Shown: in pieces, positions 27,826 to 36,784 of the stretch
Layout of the letters: every line of letters begins with the position of its first letter
Position numbering within the stretch: the stretch's first letter is position 1
Source: PALSA-911 sp963839645
Lineage (GTDB): Bacteria; Pseudomonadota; Alphaproteobacteria; Acetobacterales; Acetobacteraceae
Assembly: GCA_963839645.1 (NCBI GenBank)
Contig: CAWIVZ010000009.1
Coordinates: 186,001 to 250,000, forward strand
Reading direction: 5' to 3'
DNA length: 64,000 nucleotides
Notes under the pieces: model-generated
What the model was told of the DNA's origin: nothing
Databases searched by the model: none
Seen by the model: the letters and a program-made list of their open reading frames with translations, nothing else
Program-made: the position numbers and the translations under genes

Positions 27826-28707
27826 TCAGACCCGCTTTCGAATGGTTTGGCCGAACAGCCCCTGCGGTCTGAGCACCAGGACGCTGAGCAGCACCACGTT
27901 GGAGGTGACATCCTGTGTGCCAGGGGGCAGGTAATAGCCGGCGAGCTGTTCGACCACGCCGATGATGACACCGCCGACCAGCGCGCCGGGGATCGAGCCG
28001 AAGCCGCCGAGCACCGCCGCGGCAAAGGCCTTGATGCCGAGGAAGCCCATGTTCACGTCGATCATGGACACCGGCGACAGCAGGATGCCTGCCACCGCCG
28101 CGACCCCGGCGCTGATCGCCCAAATCAGGGAGAACACGGTGCGGACGGGAATGCCCATGTAATAAGCCGCGAGCTGGTTCTGCGAGGAGGCCTGCATCGC
28201 GATACCGAGTCGGGTCTTGCTGAAGAACAGATACAACACCCCGCACAGCAGCACCGTGCCGACGATGATGGACAGGTTGTCCTGCCCAAGCACCAGGCCG
28301 CCGATCTTGGCAACCTTGTTGGTGAACGGGGTTTCAAAGGCAACGGAGTCATAGCCCCAGCCGATACCGGCCGCGGCACGAAAGATGAACCCAAGTCCGA
28401 GGGTCAGCATCACCACGGCGAATTGCGGCTGGCCGATCACGCGGCGAAGGACGACGACATCGAGCAGGAAGCCGAAGGCCGCGGTGATGGCGACGGCGCA
28501 GAGCGCGCCCAGCCAGTAATTCATGCCAAGCGAGGTGATGCAGGTATAGGCGGCGAAGCCGCCCAGCATCATGATGTCGCCCTGGGCGAAATTCACCATC
28601 TCGGTGGCTTTGTAGATCAGCACGAAGCCAAGCGCGATCAGGCCATAGATGCAGCCCGCGGCCGATCCATTGACAACGAGTTGCAGTACACGCGCGGCTT
28701 CTTCCAC
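27826..28707 (-). CDS. livH: Liv-type ABC transporter permease LivH
   Basis: The 293-residue integral membrane permease is the first gene of the Liv operon. Family text includes GLIALGFVLIYKATEMVNFAQGD near the N-terminus (given here only to its core, GFVLIYKATEMVNFAQG), SSQNQLAAYYMGIPV, and AAVLGGFGSIPGALVGG. Eight or so hydrophobic segments are visible. A GGGAGAG ribosome site precedes the ATG. The operon promoter should lie in the 211 bp between this gene and the SucD-like gene, which is transcribed the same way. Confidence 0.95.
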   Translation of the reverse strand: MEEAARVLQLVVNGSAAGCIYGLIALGFVLIYKATEMVNFAQGDIMMLGGFAAYTCITSLGMNYWLGALCAVAITAAFGFLLDVVVLRRVIGQPQFAVVMLTLGLGFIFRAAAGIGWGYDSVAFETPFTNKVAKIGGLVLGQDNLSIIVGTVLLCGVLYLFFSKTRLGIAMQASSQNQLAAYYMGIPVRTVFSLIWAISAGVAAVAGILLSPVSMIDVNMGFLGIKAFAAAVLGGFGSIPGALVGGVIIGVVEQLAGYYLPPGTQDVTSNVVLLSVLVLRPQGLFGQTIRKRV

Positions 28708-28918
28708 CCGTTCAACTCTCCCTGTGGCAGCCCTGTTAAGAACTGCGAAATTATCGTTGACGCCAGCTTAGGCAGCGCTTGGAACGAGCGTCAATCGGGG
28801 GGGATCGGCGCGAAGGGTCAGGCGGCGTAGACGTCCGGATAAGCGAGACGCCAATCAGAGGCCGTGCGCGATGTAGGGCAGATCGGGGAAGCGCGGCGCC
28901 CCTCCGGTTGCTTTCCTG

Positions 28919-29821
28919 TCAGCCGACCGAGCGATCCTTTCCAAGGTCACGGACACAGGCAGCCACCAGTTCCTCGATGGACGCGAATACCCCTGCCCCA
29001 GCCGCGCGCAGGCGGGCGTGCTTCGACGCCAGGGTACCGGTTTCGCCATAGGTCAGCGCGCCCGCATGGCCCATGGAGACGCCTTCCTTGGCCTCCTTGC
29101 CGGCGACGATAGCGTAAACGGGCTTACGAATGGCTAATCCGCTGGCTAATCCCGCCAGGGCGTCGGCGAACTCCTCCTCCTCGTCGCCGCCGACCTCGCC
29201 GACCAGGACGATCCCTTTGGTACGGTCGTTCTCCAGGAACGGGGTCAGCAAATCGGCGAAGCGCACGCCCTTGACCGCATCGCCGCCGACGCCGACCCAG
29301 TAGCTCGTTCCAATGCCCTCGCGCGCCAGGCGATAGCCGACCTCATAGGACAGGGTGCCGCTTTTCGACATAAGGGCGAGCGGGCCGGGAAGCAGCGAAA
29401 CATTGGGCAGGAAGCCAAGCTTCATTTCACCTGGTACCGCGAGTCCGGGGGTGGAGGCGCCGACCCAAATGGCGCCCGCCGCGCGGGCGATCCGTCCGGC
29501 ATGCAGCGCGTCGTGCACCGGCACGCCCTCGGCGATGGTGACGATCAGGCGGATGCCGGCGCCGACCGCTTCAGTGACGGCGCGCAGCACGTCCGCGGGC
29601 GGGACCATGGCGATGGAAGCGACCGCGCCGGTAGCGGCAACGGCGGCGGCGCAATCGGTAAACACGGGGATACCGTCGACATCGGCAATATCCGCCCGGG
29701 CCGCGACTCCGGCGACGATGTTGGTGCCGAATTCCCGCATGTTCCTGGTATGGGCGCGGCCCATTCGGCCGGTGATGCCCTGGACCAGCACGGGGGTGGC
29801 GCGGGTGAGCGAGGTGATCAT
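28919..29821 (-). CDS. SucD-like CoA ligase alpha subunit (ADP-forming acyl-CoA synthetase)
   Basis: The 300-residue protein has the CoA-binding Rossmann part (PVLVQGITGRMGRAHTRNM) and the ligase part with SMGHAGALTYGETGTLASK, whose His is the phosphorylated catalytic residue in SucD and MtkB. In the family the alpha/beta complex makes an acyl-CoA with ATP or GTP through phosphohistidine. It overlaps the beta subunit gene by 4 nt (29818-29821). No other TCA gene is present, so malate-, succinate- or another carboxylate-CoA ligase is possible. The downstream 211 bp hold no gene. Confidence 0.9.
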   Translation of the reverse strand: MITSLTRATPVLVQGITGRMGRAHTRNMREFGTNIVAGVAARADIADVDGIPVFTDCAAAVAATGAVASIAMVPPADVLRAVTEAVGAGIRLIVTIAEGVPVHDALHAGRIARAAGAIWVGASTPGLAVPGEMKLGFLPNVSLLPGPLALMSKSGTLSYEVGYRLAREGIGTSYWVGVGGDAVKGVRFADLLTPFLENDRTKGIVLVGEVGGDEEEEFADALAGLASGLAIRKPVYAIVAGKEAKEGVSMGHAGALTYGETGTLASKHARLRAAGAGVFASIEELVAACVRDLGKDRSVG

Positions 29822-30954
29822 CGGCCCGCTCCTCCCGTGGCTCTGGCGACATGGGCGAGGGCCACGTCCAAATCCTCCTCCACCGCCATGCCGGGCATGC
29901 GCTCTGCCAGGATGGCTTTGGCCGCGGCAGCGCCGTTGCCGACCAGACGGGCGACGATGGGCACTTTCAGATCGGGGGATTGTTCAATGGCATCGGCGAG
30001 CAGGCCGGCGAATTCGCCAAGATTGGTGATACCGGCAAAAATATTGACCAGGATGACTTTCACCGATGGACGCGCGGCGATCCAGGACAGCACGCGCATC
30101 AGGCGCACCGGACTGCCGCGGAACTGGCCGGTGCGGATGTCGCAGAAGTTCAGAGGCTTGCCGCCGCGCGCGGTCATCTCGTCAATCAGCATCATCGACA
30201 GGCCGGCGCCGGTGGTGACGAGGCCGATCTCGCCCTCGGGGTCCAGTTCCACATAGTCGAAACCTTCCTCGATCTTGCGGCAGGCATCGGCGTAGATGCC
30301 GGGCCTTGCCGCGATGATTTTCGCGATCTCCGGCTGGCGGTCCACGGCGTTCAGGTCGATGACCACCTTGGCATCGCCGGCGATGACGCCGGCGGCGGAG
30401 ACGAACAGCGGATTGATCTCGGCCAACATCAATTCCCGCTCGATCAGCAGTTTCGCCAGTTTGCGGCCGGTGTCGGCCAGCGCCGTGCGGATCGGTTCCG
30501 GTTCGCCCGCCACAAGTTCCGCGACCGCGTCGCCGATCGCCTGGATCTCCGGCGGGCAGATGCGGCCGGCGACGGTTCCGGCCTGCTCGACCTCCATGCC
30601 GCCGGCGGCGAGGTAGATCACCCGCACACCGTAGCTTCGGGGATCGAGCATCAGGGCCAGATAGCGCTCCTCGCCCCGGGCCGCCTGTTCGACCAGCACG
30701 GCGTCCACGGTGTGGCCCTTGAGGCGGGTGCCGAGCATCGCGGCGGCTGCGGAGGTGACGGCTTCCTGCGTGTCGCAGCGGCGGATGCCGCCGGCCTTGC
30801 CGCGGCCGCCGACGGGGATCTGCGCTTTCACCATCCAGGGGCCGGTGCCCGCCAGGGCTTCCGCCGCCTCGCCGGCCGCCAGGACGCGACCTTGCGGGAT
30901 GGGAATGCCGTAGGCGGCAAAAAGGGCCTTGCCGTCCGCTTCGACCAGCAGCAT
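29818..30954 (-). CDS. SucC-like CoA ligase beta subunit (ATP-grasp)
   Basis: The 378-residue protein has an N-terminal ATP-grasp domain (VKAQIPVGGRGKAGGIRRC), AEINPLFV, and the C-terminal ligase part with TTGAGLSMMLIDEM, GGKPLNFCDI and VNIFAGITNL. The SucC consensus GGxPANFLDVGG is changed to GGKPLNFCDIRTG, which suggests a substrate other than succinate. It overlaps the alpha subunit gene by 4 nt and begins one base into the stop of the upstream acyl-CoA dehydrogenase gene (TGATG), so the three form one translationally coupled unit. Confidence 0.9.
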   Translation of the reverse strand: MLLVEADGKALFAAYGIPIPQGRVLAAGEAAEALAGTGPWMVKAQIPVGGRGKAGGIRRCDTQEAVTSAAAAMLGTRLKGHTVDAVLVEQAARGEERYLALMLDPRSYGVRVIYLAAGGMEVEQAGTVAGRICPPEIQAIGDAVAELVAGEPEPIRTALADTGRKLAKLLIERELMLAEINPLFVSAAGVIAGDAKVVIDLNAVDRQPEIAKIIAARPGIYADACRKIEEGFDYVELDPEGEIGLVTTGAGLSMMLIDEMTARGGKPLNFCDIRTGQFRGSPVRLMRVLSWIAARPSVKVILVNIFAGITNLGEFAGLLADAIEQSPDLKVPIVARLVGNGAAAAKAILAERMPGMAVEEDLDVALAHVARATGGAGR

Positions 30955-32120
30955 CAGTAGGTATCCAGGCCGGCGATACCCTGGGTGGGGTCCATGTCGC
31001 CGACGATCTTCTTGCCGATGAGGTCGCGCAGAGTTTCCGTGGCGCCGCCGCCGAGCGAGCCGTAGCGGGCGCCGCGATAGAGGCGGGAAACGGCATACTC
31101 GTCGGTGAAGCCGTAGCCGCCGTGCAGTTGGACGGCCTCGCTGGTCACCCGCAGGGCCATTTCATTGTTGAACACTTTCGCCGTCGCCGACAGGAATGGA
31201 TCGGGGAACGGATTGGCGGTCATGCAGGCGCGGTACAGCAGGCCACGGCCGGCCTCGATGTCCTTGAACATGTCCGCGAGTTTCCAGCGGACGCCCTGCT
31301 TGTCCGATATGGGCGAGCCGAACACCGTGCGGTCACGGACGTAGTTCACGGCCTCGTCGAAGGCGCCTTCGGCCAGGCCGAGGGAGATCGAGGGGTTCAG
31401 GCAGCGCTGCGTATTGAATGCCGACAACAGCTTTCGGAAGCCGTCCTCGCGGAGGACCAGATTTTCCAATGGCAGTTCGCAATCGTCGAACTGGATTTCG
31501 TGAAGATTCTCGCCGCCCATCGTGTGGTAGGTGCCGGTGACGGCGAAGCCGGGGGTGCCGGCTTCCAGCAGCACGCAGCCGATGCCCTCGCGGCCCGGGC
31601 GGCCGTCGATGCGGGTGAAGACGACAAACATGCCGGCCTCCGGCGCGCGGCTGATCAGGGTTTTGGTGCCCTTCAGGATGACGCGGTCGCCGACGATGCG
31701 GGCGTTGGTGCGGAAATTCGCGACATCGGTGCCGGCATGCGGCTCGGTCATGCAAATCGCCAGGATACAATCGCCGGAAACCACCCGCGGCAGGATGCGT
31801 TCCTTGATGCTGTCCGGCGCGTAGCGGGCGATCACGCGGGTCTGCACGCCGGCCTCCCCGAGCACCGCCATCGCGGTCGGATAGCAAACCTTGGCGATCT
31901 CCTCGAGGATCAGCGCGGTATCGAACACCGGCAGGCCGAGGCCGCCATATTCCTCCGGCACGGTCATGCCGAGCACGCCGAGGGCGGCGAGCTTGCGCAT
32001 GTTGTCCCAGGGGAAGGTGCCGTCCATGTAGCGGCCGGCATTGGGCTTGAACTCGTTCTGCGCGAGATCGCGGACCGCGGCGACCATTTCGCGCTGTTCG
32101 GTGCCGATCCTGAAATCCAT
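30954..32120 (-). CDS. Acyl-CoA dehydrogenase family protein
   Basis: This 388-residue flavoprotein is complete, with the FAD/substrate motif ICMTEPHAGTDVANF, an LKGTKTLIS segment, GRQ-like DRTVFGSPISDKQG and the late AVQLHGGYGFTDEYAVSRLYR. The loop that often holds the catalytic Glu reads YGSLGGGATETLRDLIG, with no Glu at that place, so the base may sit on another helix as in isovaleryl-CoA-type enzymes. It is the first gene of a three-gene unit with the SucCD-like ligase. Together they would make an acyl-CoA and desaturate it. Confidence 0.92.
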   Translation of the reverse strand: MDFRIGTEQREMVAAVRDLAQNEFKPNAGRYMDGTFPWDNMRKLAALGVLGMTVPEEYGGLGLPVFDTALILEEIAKVCYPTAMAVLGEAGVQTRVIARYAPDSIKERILPRVVSGDCILAICMTEPHAGTDVANFRTNARIVGDRVILKGTKTLISRAPEAGMFVVFTRIDGRPGREGIGCVLLEAGTPGFAVTGTYHTMGGENLHEIQFDDCELPLENLVLREDGFRKLLSAFNTQRCLNPSISLGLAEGAFDEAVNYVRDRTVFGSPISDKQGVRWKLADMFKDIEAGRGLLYRACMTANPFPDPFLSATAKVFNNEMALRVTSEAVQLHGGYGFTDEYAVSRLYRGARYGSLGGGATETLRDLIGKKIVGDMDPTQGIAGLDTY

Positions 32121-32136
32121 GACAATATTCCCCCAA

Positions 32137-32171
32137 TCTTGTTCGCCAGTCTTGTTCGCCAGTCTGGTTCG
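32137..32171. repeat. Short tandem repeat, 13-bp period, 2.7 copies
   Basis: The unit tcttgttcgccag occurs at 32137-32149 and 32150-32162, and a third partial copy tctggttcg follows. It lies 17 bp upstream of the acyl-CoA dehydrogenase start, where the ribosome site and 5' leader are. It may be slippage, or copies of an operator half-site. Confidence 0.6.
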
Positions 32172-32212
32172 AACGTCCCGTCGAACCCGGCGGCACAGTA
32201 ACCGGGGGAAGT

Positions 32213-32584
32213 TCAGTCAGCCAAATCGGCCGCCAGGGACAGCTTACCCGCCGCCGCGTGGAGGCGCTTGTCGCGTGTCCAGATGGATGTATCCAGCGTG
32301 AGGCGTGCCGCCGCCAGCAAATGCGCATCGACATAGCCGATCCCCTGTCCGAAGAGGGCATGCCTGTCGATGAAGTGCAGCGTTTCCGCGTCGGTTGCCA
32401 CCAATGTCCGAGGCAGGTCTTCCAGCAGCCCCAGAATCGCATCGCGGTGGCGCAGATTGCCGAGCGCCAGTTCCCCGATCACGAATGGGTGGACCAGCAC
32501 CTGGCCCGTGTTCAGCAGCCCGATCAGCGCCGGGTTGCCAGCGCGCAGGTGATCGATCCAGACCGAGCTATCGACCAGGATCAC
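32213..32584 (-). CDS. vapC: PIN-domain ribonuclease toxin, VapC family
   Basis: This 123-residue protein has the four acidic residues of PIN nucleases: Asp5 in ILVDSSVWID, Glu in VIGELALGNL, Asp in GIGYVDAHLLAA and Asp in TSIWTRDKRL. VapC toxins cut tRNA or rRNA when free. The start overlaps the antitoxin stop by 4 nt (ATGA), the normal antitoxin-first order. It sits alone between two metabolic units. Confidence 0.95.
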   Translation of the reverse strand: MILVDSSVWIDHLRAGNPALIGLLNTGQVLVHPFVIGELALGNLRHRDAILGLLEDLPRTLVATDAETLHFIDRHALFGQGIGYVDAHLLAAARLTLDTSIWTRDKRLHAAAGKLSLAADLAD

Positions 32585-32778
32585 GCCGCGGTGGATCGCC
32601 GCCGGGGGATGGCGGCGAGATCAGGCTCCGTGCCGCCAAGGCGCGCCAACCGGCGCGCGCTCTCGCGTTCGATCAGCGCCCGCAGGGCTTCCCGCACCAG
32701 GGCGGACTTCTCCTGCAGGCCCGTGCAGGCCTGCGCCTTGGCCAGCAAATCGTCATCCAGAGCGAGCGTCGTGCGCAT
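32581..32778 (-). CDS. vapB: VapB-type ribbon-helix-helix antitoxin
   Basis: The 65-residue protein starts MRTTLALDDDLLAKAQ, the ribbon-helix-helix pattern of VapB antitoxins, followed by a helix KSALVREALRALIERE and a basic C-terminal tail that would wrap around the toxin. An upstream in-frame start at 32796 adds six residues but lacks the conserved opening. It precedes vapC and overlaps it by 4 nt. Autorepression by the complex is usual for the family. Confidence 0.92.
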   Translation of the reverse strand: MRTTLALDDDLLAKAQACTGLQEKSALVREALRALIERESARRLARLGGTEPDLAAIPRRRSTAA

Positions 32779-32862
32779 GGTGTGGCTCCATTCCAACAGG
32801 CACGAAATATGCCATCAATCAGTGCGGTTTTCAATGCCGCGCCGATATCCTGTCATGCGCCC

Positions 32863-34446
32863 CTACCGATCCAGCCAGGCGTCCTCGAACCGCCAGCCAT
32901 TGAACGTGCTGTTGACCATGATGGTGATGCCCTTGACCTCCGGCCGCCAGCAGGTGCCGGAGCGGATGAAATAGAGCATCGGCCGCACCACATCGGCCTG
33001 TAGCCGGCGGTCGATCTCCCACACCAGCTTCTGGCGCTTTTCCTGGTCGCGCTCCATCGATTGCTGGTTAACCAGGACGTCCAGTTCCTTGTTGCAATAT
33101 CCCATATAGTTGCGCGAGCCGCAGACATAGTTCTCGAAGAAATTCTGGTCCGGCTCGTCCACGCCGTTGCCGACGACGCTGAGCGCCACCTGATAGTCGC
33201 GGCGGATCAGCTTTGGCACCCAGGTGGCGGTCTCGACCACTTCCAGTTCACCGTCGATCCAGATCTCCTTCAGCTGGTCCATCAGCAGCACCGCGGGATC
33301 GCGGTAGATGGCCAGATTGCGTGCGGAGAATTTCACTTTCAAATGCTTATCCGGGCCGTAGCCGAGGCTGCGCATGATTTCCCGCGCGGCTTCGCGGCTT
33401 TTTTGGATATCCGGATCGAAGCCAGGCAGCGTCTTGAGGATCTCCGGTGGCAGCCCCCAGACGCCGGCCGGAGACGGTAGCATCGCGCCGCCGATATCGC
33501 CCTGGCCTTCGCCGAGAATGTTGATGAAGGCCTGGCGATCCAGCGTCATCGCCACGGCGCGGCGCAGACGGAGGTCGTCGAACGGCGGCACCGGGTTCAT
33601 CAGCACGTTCGGCGCGGTGTTGGTCGGAGTGATCTCGCAGACCGCGTCCGGCATCTGCGCCTTGACATCCTTCATCAGCGGCACCGTGACCTCGAACGGG
33701 AAGGTCATGTCGAACTTGCCGGAGACGAAGCCGAGGATGGCGGTGGAGCGGTTGGGAATGATCGTATACTCGATCGCGTCCAGATAGGGCCGGCCGGGCT
33801 TCCAGTAATTGGGGTTGCGGACCACCTTCATCGATTGGTTGGCCTTGAACTCCACGAACTTGAACGGTCCGGTACCGATCGGGTTCTGCCGCATGTCCTT
33901 TGGCGAGACATGGCAGGGATAGACCGGGGTGAAGCCGGAGGCGAGCAGGGCGAGAAAGGCCGGCTGCGGCTGCTTGAAGGTGAAAGTCGCCTGCTCGGGA
34001 CCTTCCGTGGTGACATCGGCAATGTTGGAGAACCAGTTGGCGCGGAAATTGACCTTGAGCTTTTCCGTGGCCTTGCCGGTGAGAAGATCGAAGGTGCATT
34101 TCACATCGGCCGAGGTGAACGGCTTGCCGTCGTGCCAGGTGACGCCCTGGCGCAGCTTGAAGGTGAGGGTCTTGCCGTCATCGCTCCAGGCCCAGCTGGT
34201 GGCGAGTTCCGGCACGATGGAGTCCAGCGTGTTCTGCTTTACGTGCTGATCGTAGATGACGAGGTTGTTGAATACCCCCATCGCCGGCAGCACGGCGGAA
34301 ATGGTGCCTTCCTCGTGGATGGACATGGAGGCGGGGCTGTCGCGGTGGTAGATGCGCAGCGTGCCGCCGGATTTTTGGGCGTGTGCGGGCGCGACGCAAA
34401 GGCAGACGGCAATGGCGGCCAATATGGCTCGGATCTTCGGGCGCAT
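32863..34446 (-). CDS. ABC transporter substrate-binding protein, family 5 (DppA/OppA-like)
   Basis: This 527-residue exported protein has a Sec signal peptide (MRPKIRAILAAIAVCLCVAPAHA, cleavage after AHA), an opening GGTLRIYHRDSPAS and the family-5 signature region ATSWAWSDDGKTLTFKLRQG, HDGKPFTSADVKCTFD. Later it has NPIGTGPFKFVEF and the DR-rich end of such proteins. Family members bind peptides, nickel, opines or glycosides. No permease genes are next to it. The 281 bp upstream (34447-34727) hold no gene. Confidence 0.93.
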   Translation of the reverse strand: MRPKIRAILAAIAVCLCVAPAHAQKSGGTLRIYHRDSPASMSIHEEGTISAVLPAMGVFNNLVIYDQHVKQNTLDSIVPELATSWAWSDDGKTLTFKLRQGVTWHDGKPFTSADVKCTFDLLTGKATEKLKVNFRANWFSNIADVTTEGPEQATFTFKQPQPAFLALLASGFTPVYPCHVSPKDMRQNPIGTGPFKFVEFKANQSMKVVRNPNYWKPGRPYLDAIEYTIIPNRSTAILGFVSGKFDMTFPFEVTVPLMKDVKAQMPDAVCEITPTNTAPNVLMNPVPPFDDLRLRRAVAMTLDRQAFINILGEGQGDIGGAMLPSPAGVWGLPPEILKTLPGFDPDIQKSREAAREIMRSLGYGPDKHLKVKFSARNLAIYRDPAVLLMDQLKEIWIDGELEVVETATWVPKLIRRDYQVALSVVGNGVDEPDQNFFENYVCGSRNYMGYCNKELDVLVNQQSMERDQEKRQKLVWEIDRRLQADVVRPMLYFIRSGTCWRPEVKGITIMVNSTFNGWRFEDAWLDR

Positions 34447-34727
34447 CTTCCTGGCAACTCCCTGATTGTTCCCACAGCTGTTTCGGCGGCGGGCGTTTTC
34501 CTGGAGCGTAGCAGAAGATTTCGATAGGGATATCGAATTGTGACGATTGGAGATGGGCTAGCCTGGTTGAACCCCGAGTTGAAAGAGCGATCGTCGGGCA
34601 TTGATTTCCGTTCCGGACGCGAAGGCTTTCGGGCGGGTCATAGGCGAGAGGCCACGTGCGCAGCCCCCGGCTTGGCACCATCCGGTGATCCCGCGTAGCG
34701 TTCCAACCATCAGAAGGAAGCACCGGG

Positions 34728-35831
34728 ATGAGTGACGAAATGGCGGAATTTGCTCGCCGCCATGTGGCGGACCGGGCGCTGTGGCGGGCGGAGGCGTTTC
34801 CGCTCGATCTCTGGCGGGCCATGGGCACGGCGGGATTGTTCCGGATCGGTCTGCCGGAGGCCCATGGGGGCGCTGGCGGCGGCTATGCCGACATCGCGGC
34901 GGCGGATGCGGCGTTGGTGGAGTTTGGCGGCGCGCCAGGGTTCGGCGGCGCCTGGGCGGTGCACCAGATGGTGGCGCGGTTCATGGTGCTGGGGTTCGGG
35001 TCGGACGCGCAAAAGGCCATGCTGTTGCCGGGTCTGGCATCCGGGGAATTGACGATCGGCGTGTCGATTTCGGAACCCGGCGCCGGGGCGCATCCCAAGC
35101 ACCTGACCACCTCGGCCGTGCGGTCCGGCGGCGGCTTCGTGCTGAACGGGGTGAAATCCTACGCCAGCAATGGGCCGATCGCGGATTTCTTTCTGGTATT
35201 CGCCATCACCGAACAGAGCGAGGCGAAGAAGCGGTTTTCCGCATTTCTGATCCCGCGCGGAACGGCCGGGCTGGAGGAGATCCCCTCGCCGCCCCTCGAA
35301 TTCCTGCGGCCATCGCAGCATTGCGGTCTGCGCATGACGGATTGTGCGGTGCCGGCAGCAGCGGTGCTCGGGCCGGAGGGCGGTGCGTTCGAGGCTATGG
35401 CAATGCCGTTCCGCGATATCGAGGATGCCGTCGGCAGTGCCGGCATGGTCGCGGCGTTGAGCCGGCTGCTGCGGCTTTTGGCGCGAGCGAACGGGCCGGA
35501 AAGCGCGGAAAAGGCCGCGCCAGCGCTCGGCGGGATGGCTGCGTCGGTAGCCGTCGCGCGGCACTCGGCGGCGGCGTTGGTGACCGATCTGGACGAAGGC
35601 GCCTGGCGGCCGGGGGCGCCGCCGGCGAGCCTGACGGGCATCCGGCTGCTCTGCGCGGACATACTGGAGCGTATAAAGGCCTACCGATCGGACTTTGCCC
35701 GCGCGCCGGACGATGCTATCGACGCTGTGGTCGGGGATGTCTCGACCCTGCTGGCGATCGCCAGGGGACCACGCATGGTGAAACAGAGCAGGCTCGGGAT
35801 CGCTCTTATGAGGCAAGAACAAACCGCATGA
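34728..35831 (+). CDS. Divergent acyl-CoA dehydrogenase-like protein
   Basis: The 367-residue protein keeps the middle beta-domain of acyl-CoA dehydrogenases (VSISEPGAGAHPKHLTTSAV, then FVLNGVKSYASNGPIADFF) and a weak N-terminal helical part (LWRAMGTAGLFRIGLPEAHGG). Its C-terminal domain lacks the QxxGGxGY and YEGTxxIQ motifs that hold FAD and the catalytic Glu, and it is a little short. It may therefore be inactive as a dehydrogenase or act on another substrate. It has a ribosome site (AGGAAG) and overlaps the MoxR gene by 4 nt (ATGA, 35828-35831), so the two are translationally coupled. Confidence 0.82.
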   Translation: MSDEMAEFARRHVADRALWRAEAFPLDLWRAMGTAGLFRIGLPEAHGGAGGGYADIAAADAALVEFGGAPGFGGAWAVHQMVARFMVLGFGSDAQKAMLLPGLASGELTIGVSISEPGAGAHPKHLTTSAVRSGGGFVLNGVKSYASNGPIADFFLVFAITEQSEAKKRFSAFLIPRGTAGLEEIPSPPLEFLRPSQHCGLRMTDCAVPAAAVLGPEGGAFEAMAMPFRDIEDAVGSAGMVAALSRLLRLLARANGPESAEKAAPALGGMAASVAVARHSAAALVTDLDEGAWRPGAPPASLTGIRLLCADILERIKAYRSDFARAPDDAIDAVVGDVSTLLAIARGPRMVKQSRLGIALMRQEQTA

Positions 35832-36784
35832 CCGGAAACGTCGACGTATTGCTGGGATCTATCGACGCCATCGAGAACGGCCTCGGCCAGTTCGGCTATA
35901 TCGCCAATCGGCAGATCTCCACCGCGGTGTATCTCTCGCACCATCTGAAGAAGCCGATCCTGGTGGAGGGGCCCGCGGGCGTCGGCAAGACCGAGCTCGC
36001 CAAGTCGGTTGCCGCCTATGTCGGCATGCCGCTGATCCGGATGCAGTGCTACGAAGGACTGGACGAGTCCAAGGCATTGTATGAGTGGAAATACGGCAAG
36101 CAGCTGCTGTACACCCAAATCCTGAAGGACAAGCTGGGCCAGCTGTTCGGCCTGACCGAGACGATCGAGGAAGCGCTGGAGAAGCTGCACGGCTTCTCCG
36201 ACGTGTTCTTCTCGCACCACTTCCTGGAGCCCCGGCCGCTGCTGCGCGCGTTGCAGCAGGAAAAGGGCGCGGTGCTGCTGATCGACGAGATCGACAAATC
36301 GGACCAGGAGTTCGAGGCGTTCCTGCTGGAGATCCTGTCGGATTATCAGGTCACGATCCCGGAAATCGGCGTGGTGGAGGCGATCACGCCGCCGATCGTT
36401 TTCCTGACGTCCAACTCCATGCGTGACCTGGGCGATGCGCTGAAGCGGCGCTGCCTGCATCTGCATATCGGCTTCCCCGACGCCAAGCTGGAAGCCCGCA
36501 TCATCGATACACGGGTGCCGGGGATCGACGAGAAGCTGCGCAAGCAGCTGGTCAGCTTCGTGCAGCAACTGCGGTCGCTGGAATTGAAGAAGCTGCCCTC
36601 GGTCAGCGAGACGATCGACTGGGCGCGGGTATTGGTGCTGCTGCATGCCAACATGCTGCAGTCGGACATGGTACGCGATACGCTGAACGTGCTGCTGAAG
36701 TTCGAGAGCGACATCGAAGCAGCCGGCAAGCAGATCGACAGCATGACCCACAAGGCGCGCCAGGAGGCGGGGTTTGCCGACTAA
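35828..36784 (+). CDS. MoxR-family AAA+ ATPase
   Basis: This 318-residue ATPase has Walker A GPAGVGKT at residues 48-55, Walker B LLIDEID at 150-156, sensor-1 text FLTSNSMRDLGDALKRRC with the arginine finger, and a C-terminal lid. MoxR proteins pair with VWA proteins to insert metals or remodel partner complexes (for example CoxD with CoxE in CO dehydrogenase maturation). It overlaps the upstream acyl-CoA-dehydrogenase-like gene by 4 nt and the downstream VWA gene by 11 nt, so all three are coupled. Confidence 0.94.
   Translation: MTGNVDVLLGSIDAIENGLGQFGYIANRQISTAVYLSHHLKKPILVEGPAGVGKTELAKSVAAYVGMPLIRMQCYEGLDESKALYEWKYGKQLLYTQILKDKLGQLFGLTETIEEALEKLHGFSDVFFSHHFLEPRPLLRALQQEKGAVLLIDEIDKSDQEFEAFLLEILSDYQVTIPEIGVVEAITPPIVFLTSNSMRDLGDALKRRCLHLHIGFPDAKLEARIIDTRVPGIDEKLRKQLVSFVQQLRSLELKKLPSVSETIDWARVLVLLHANMLQSDMVRDTLNVLLKFESDIEAAGKQIDSMTHKARQEAGFAD

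Noticed and set aside
34447..34727. Short frames between the DppA-type gene and the ACAD-like gene
   Set aside because: No conserved text and no ribosome sites; treated as a divergent promoter region.
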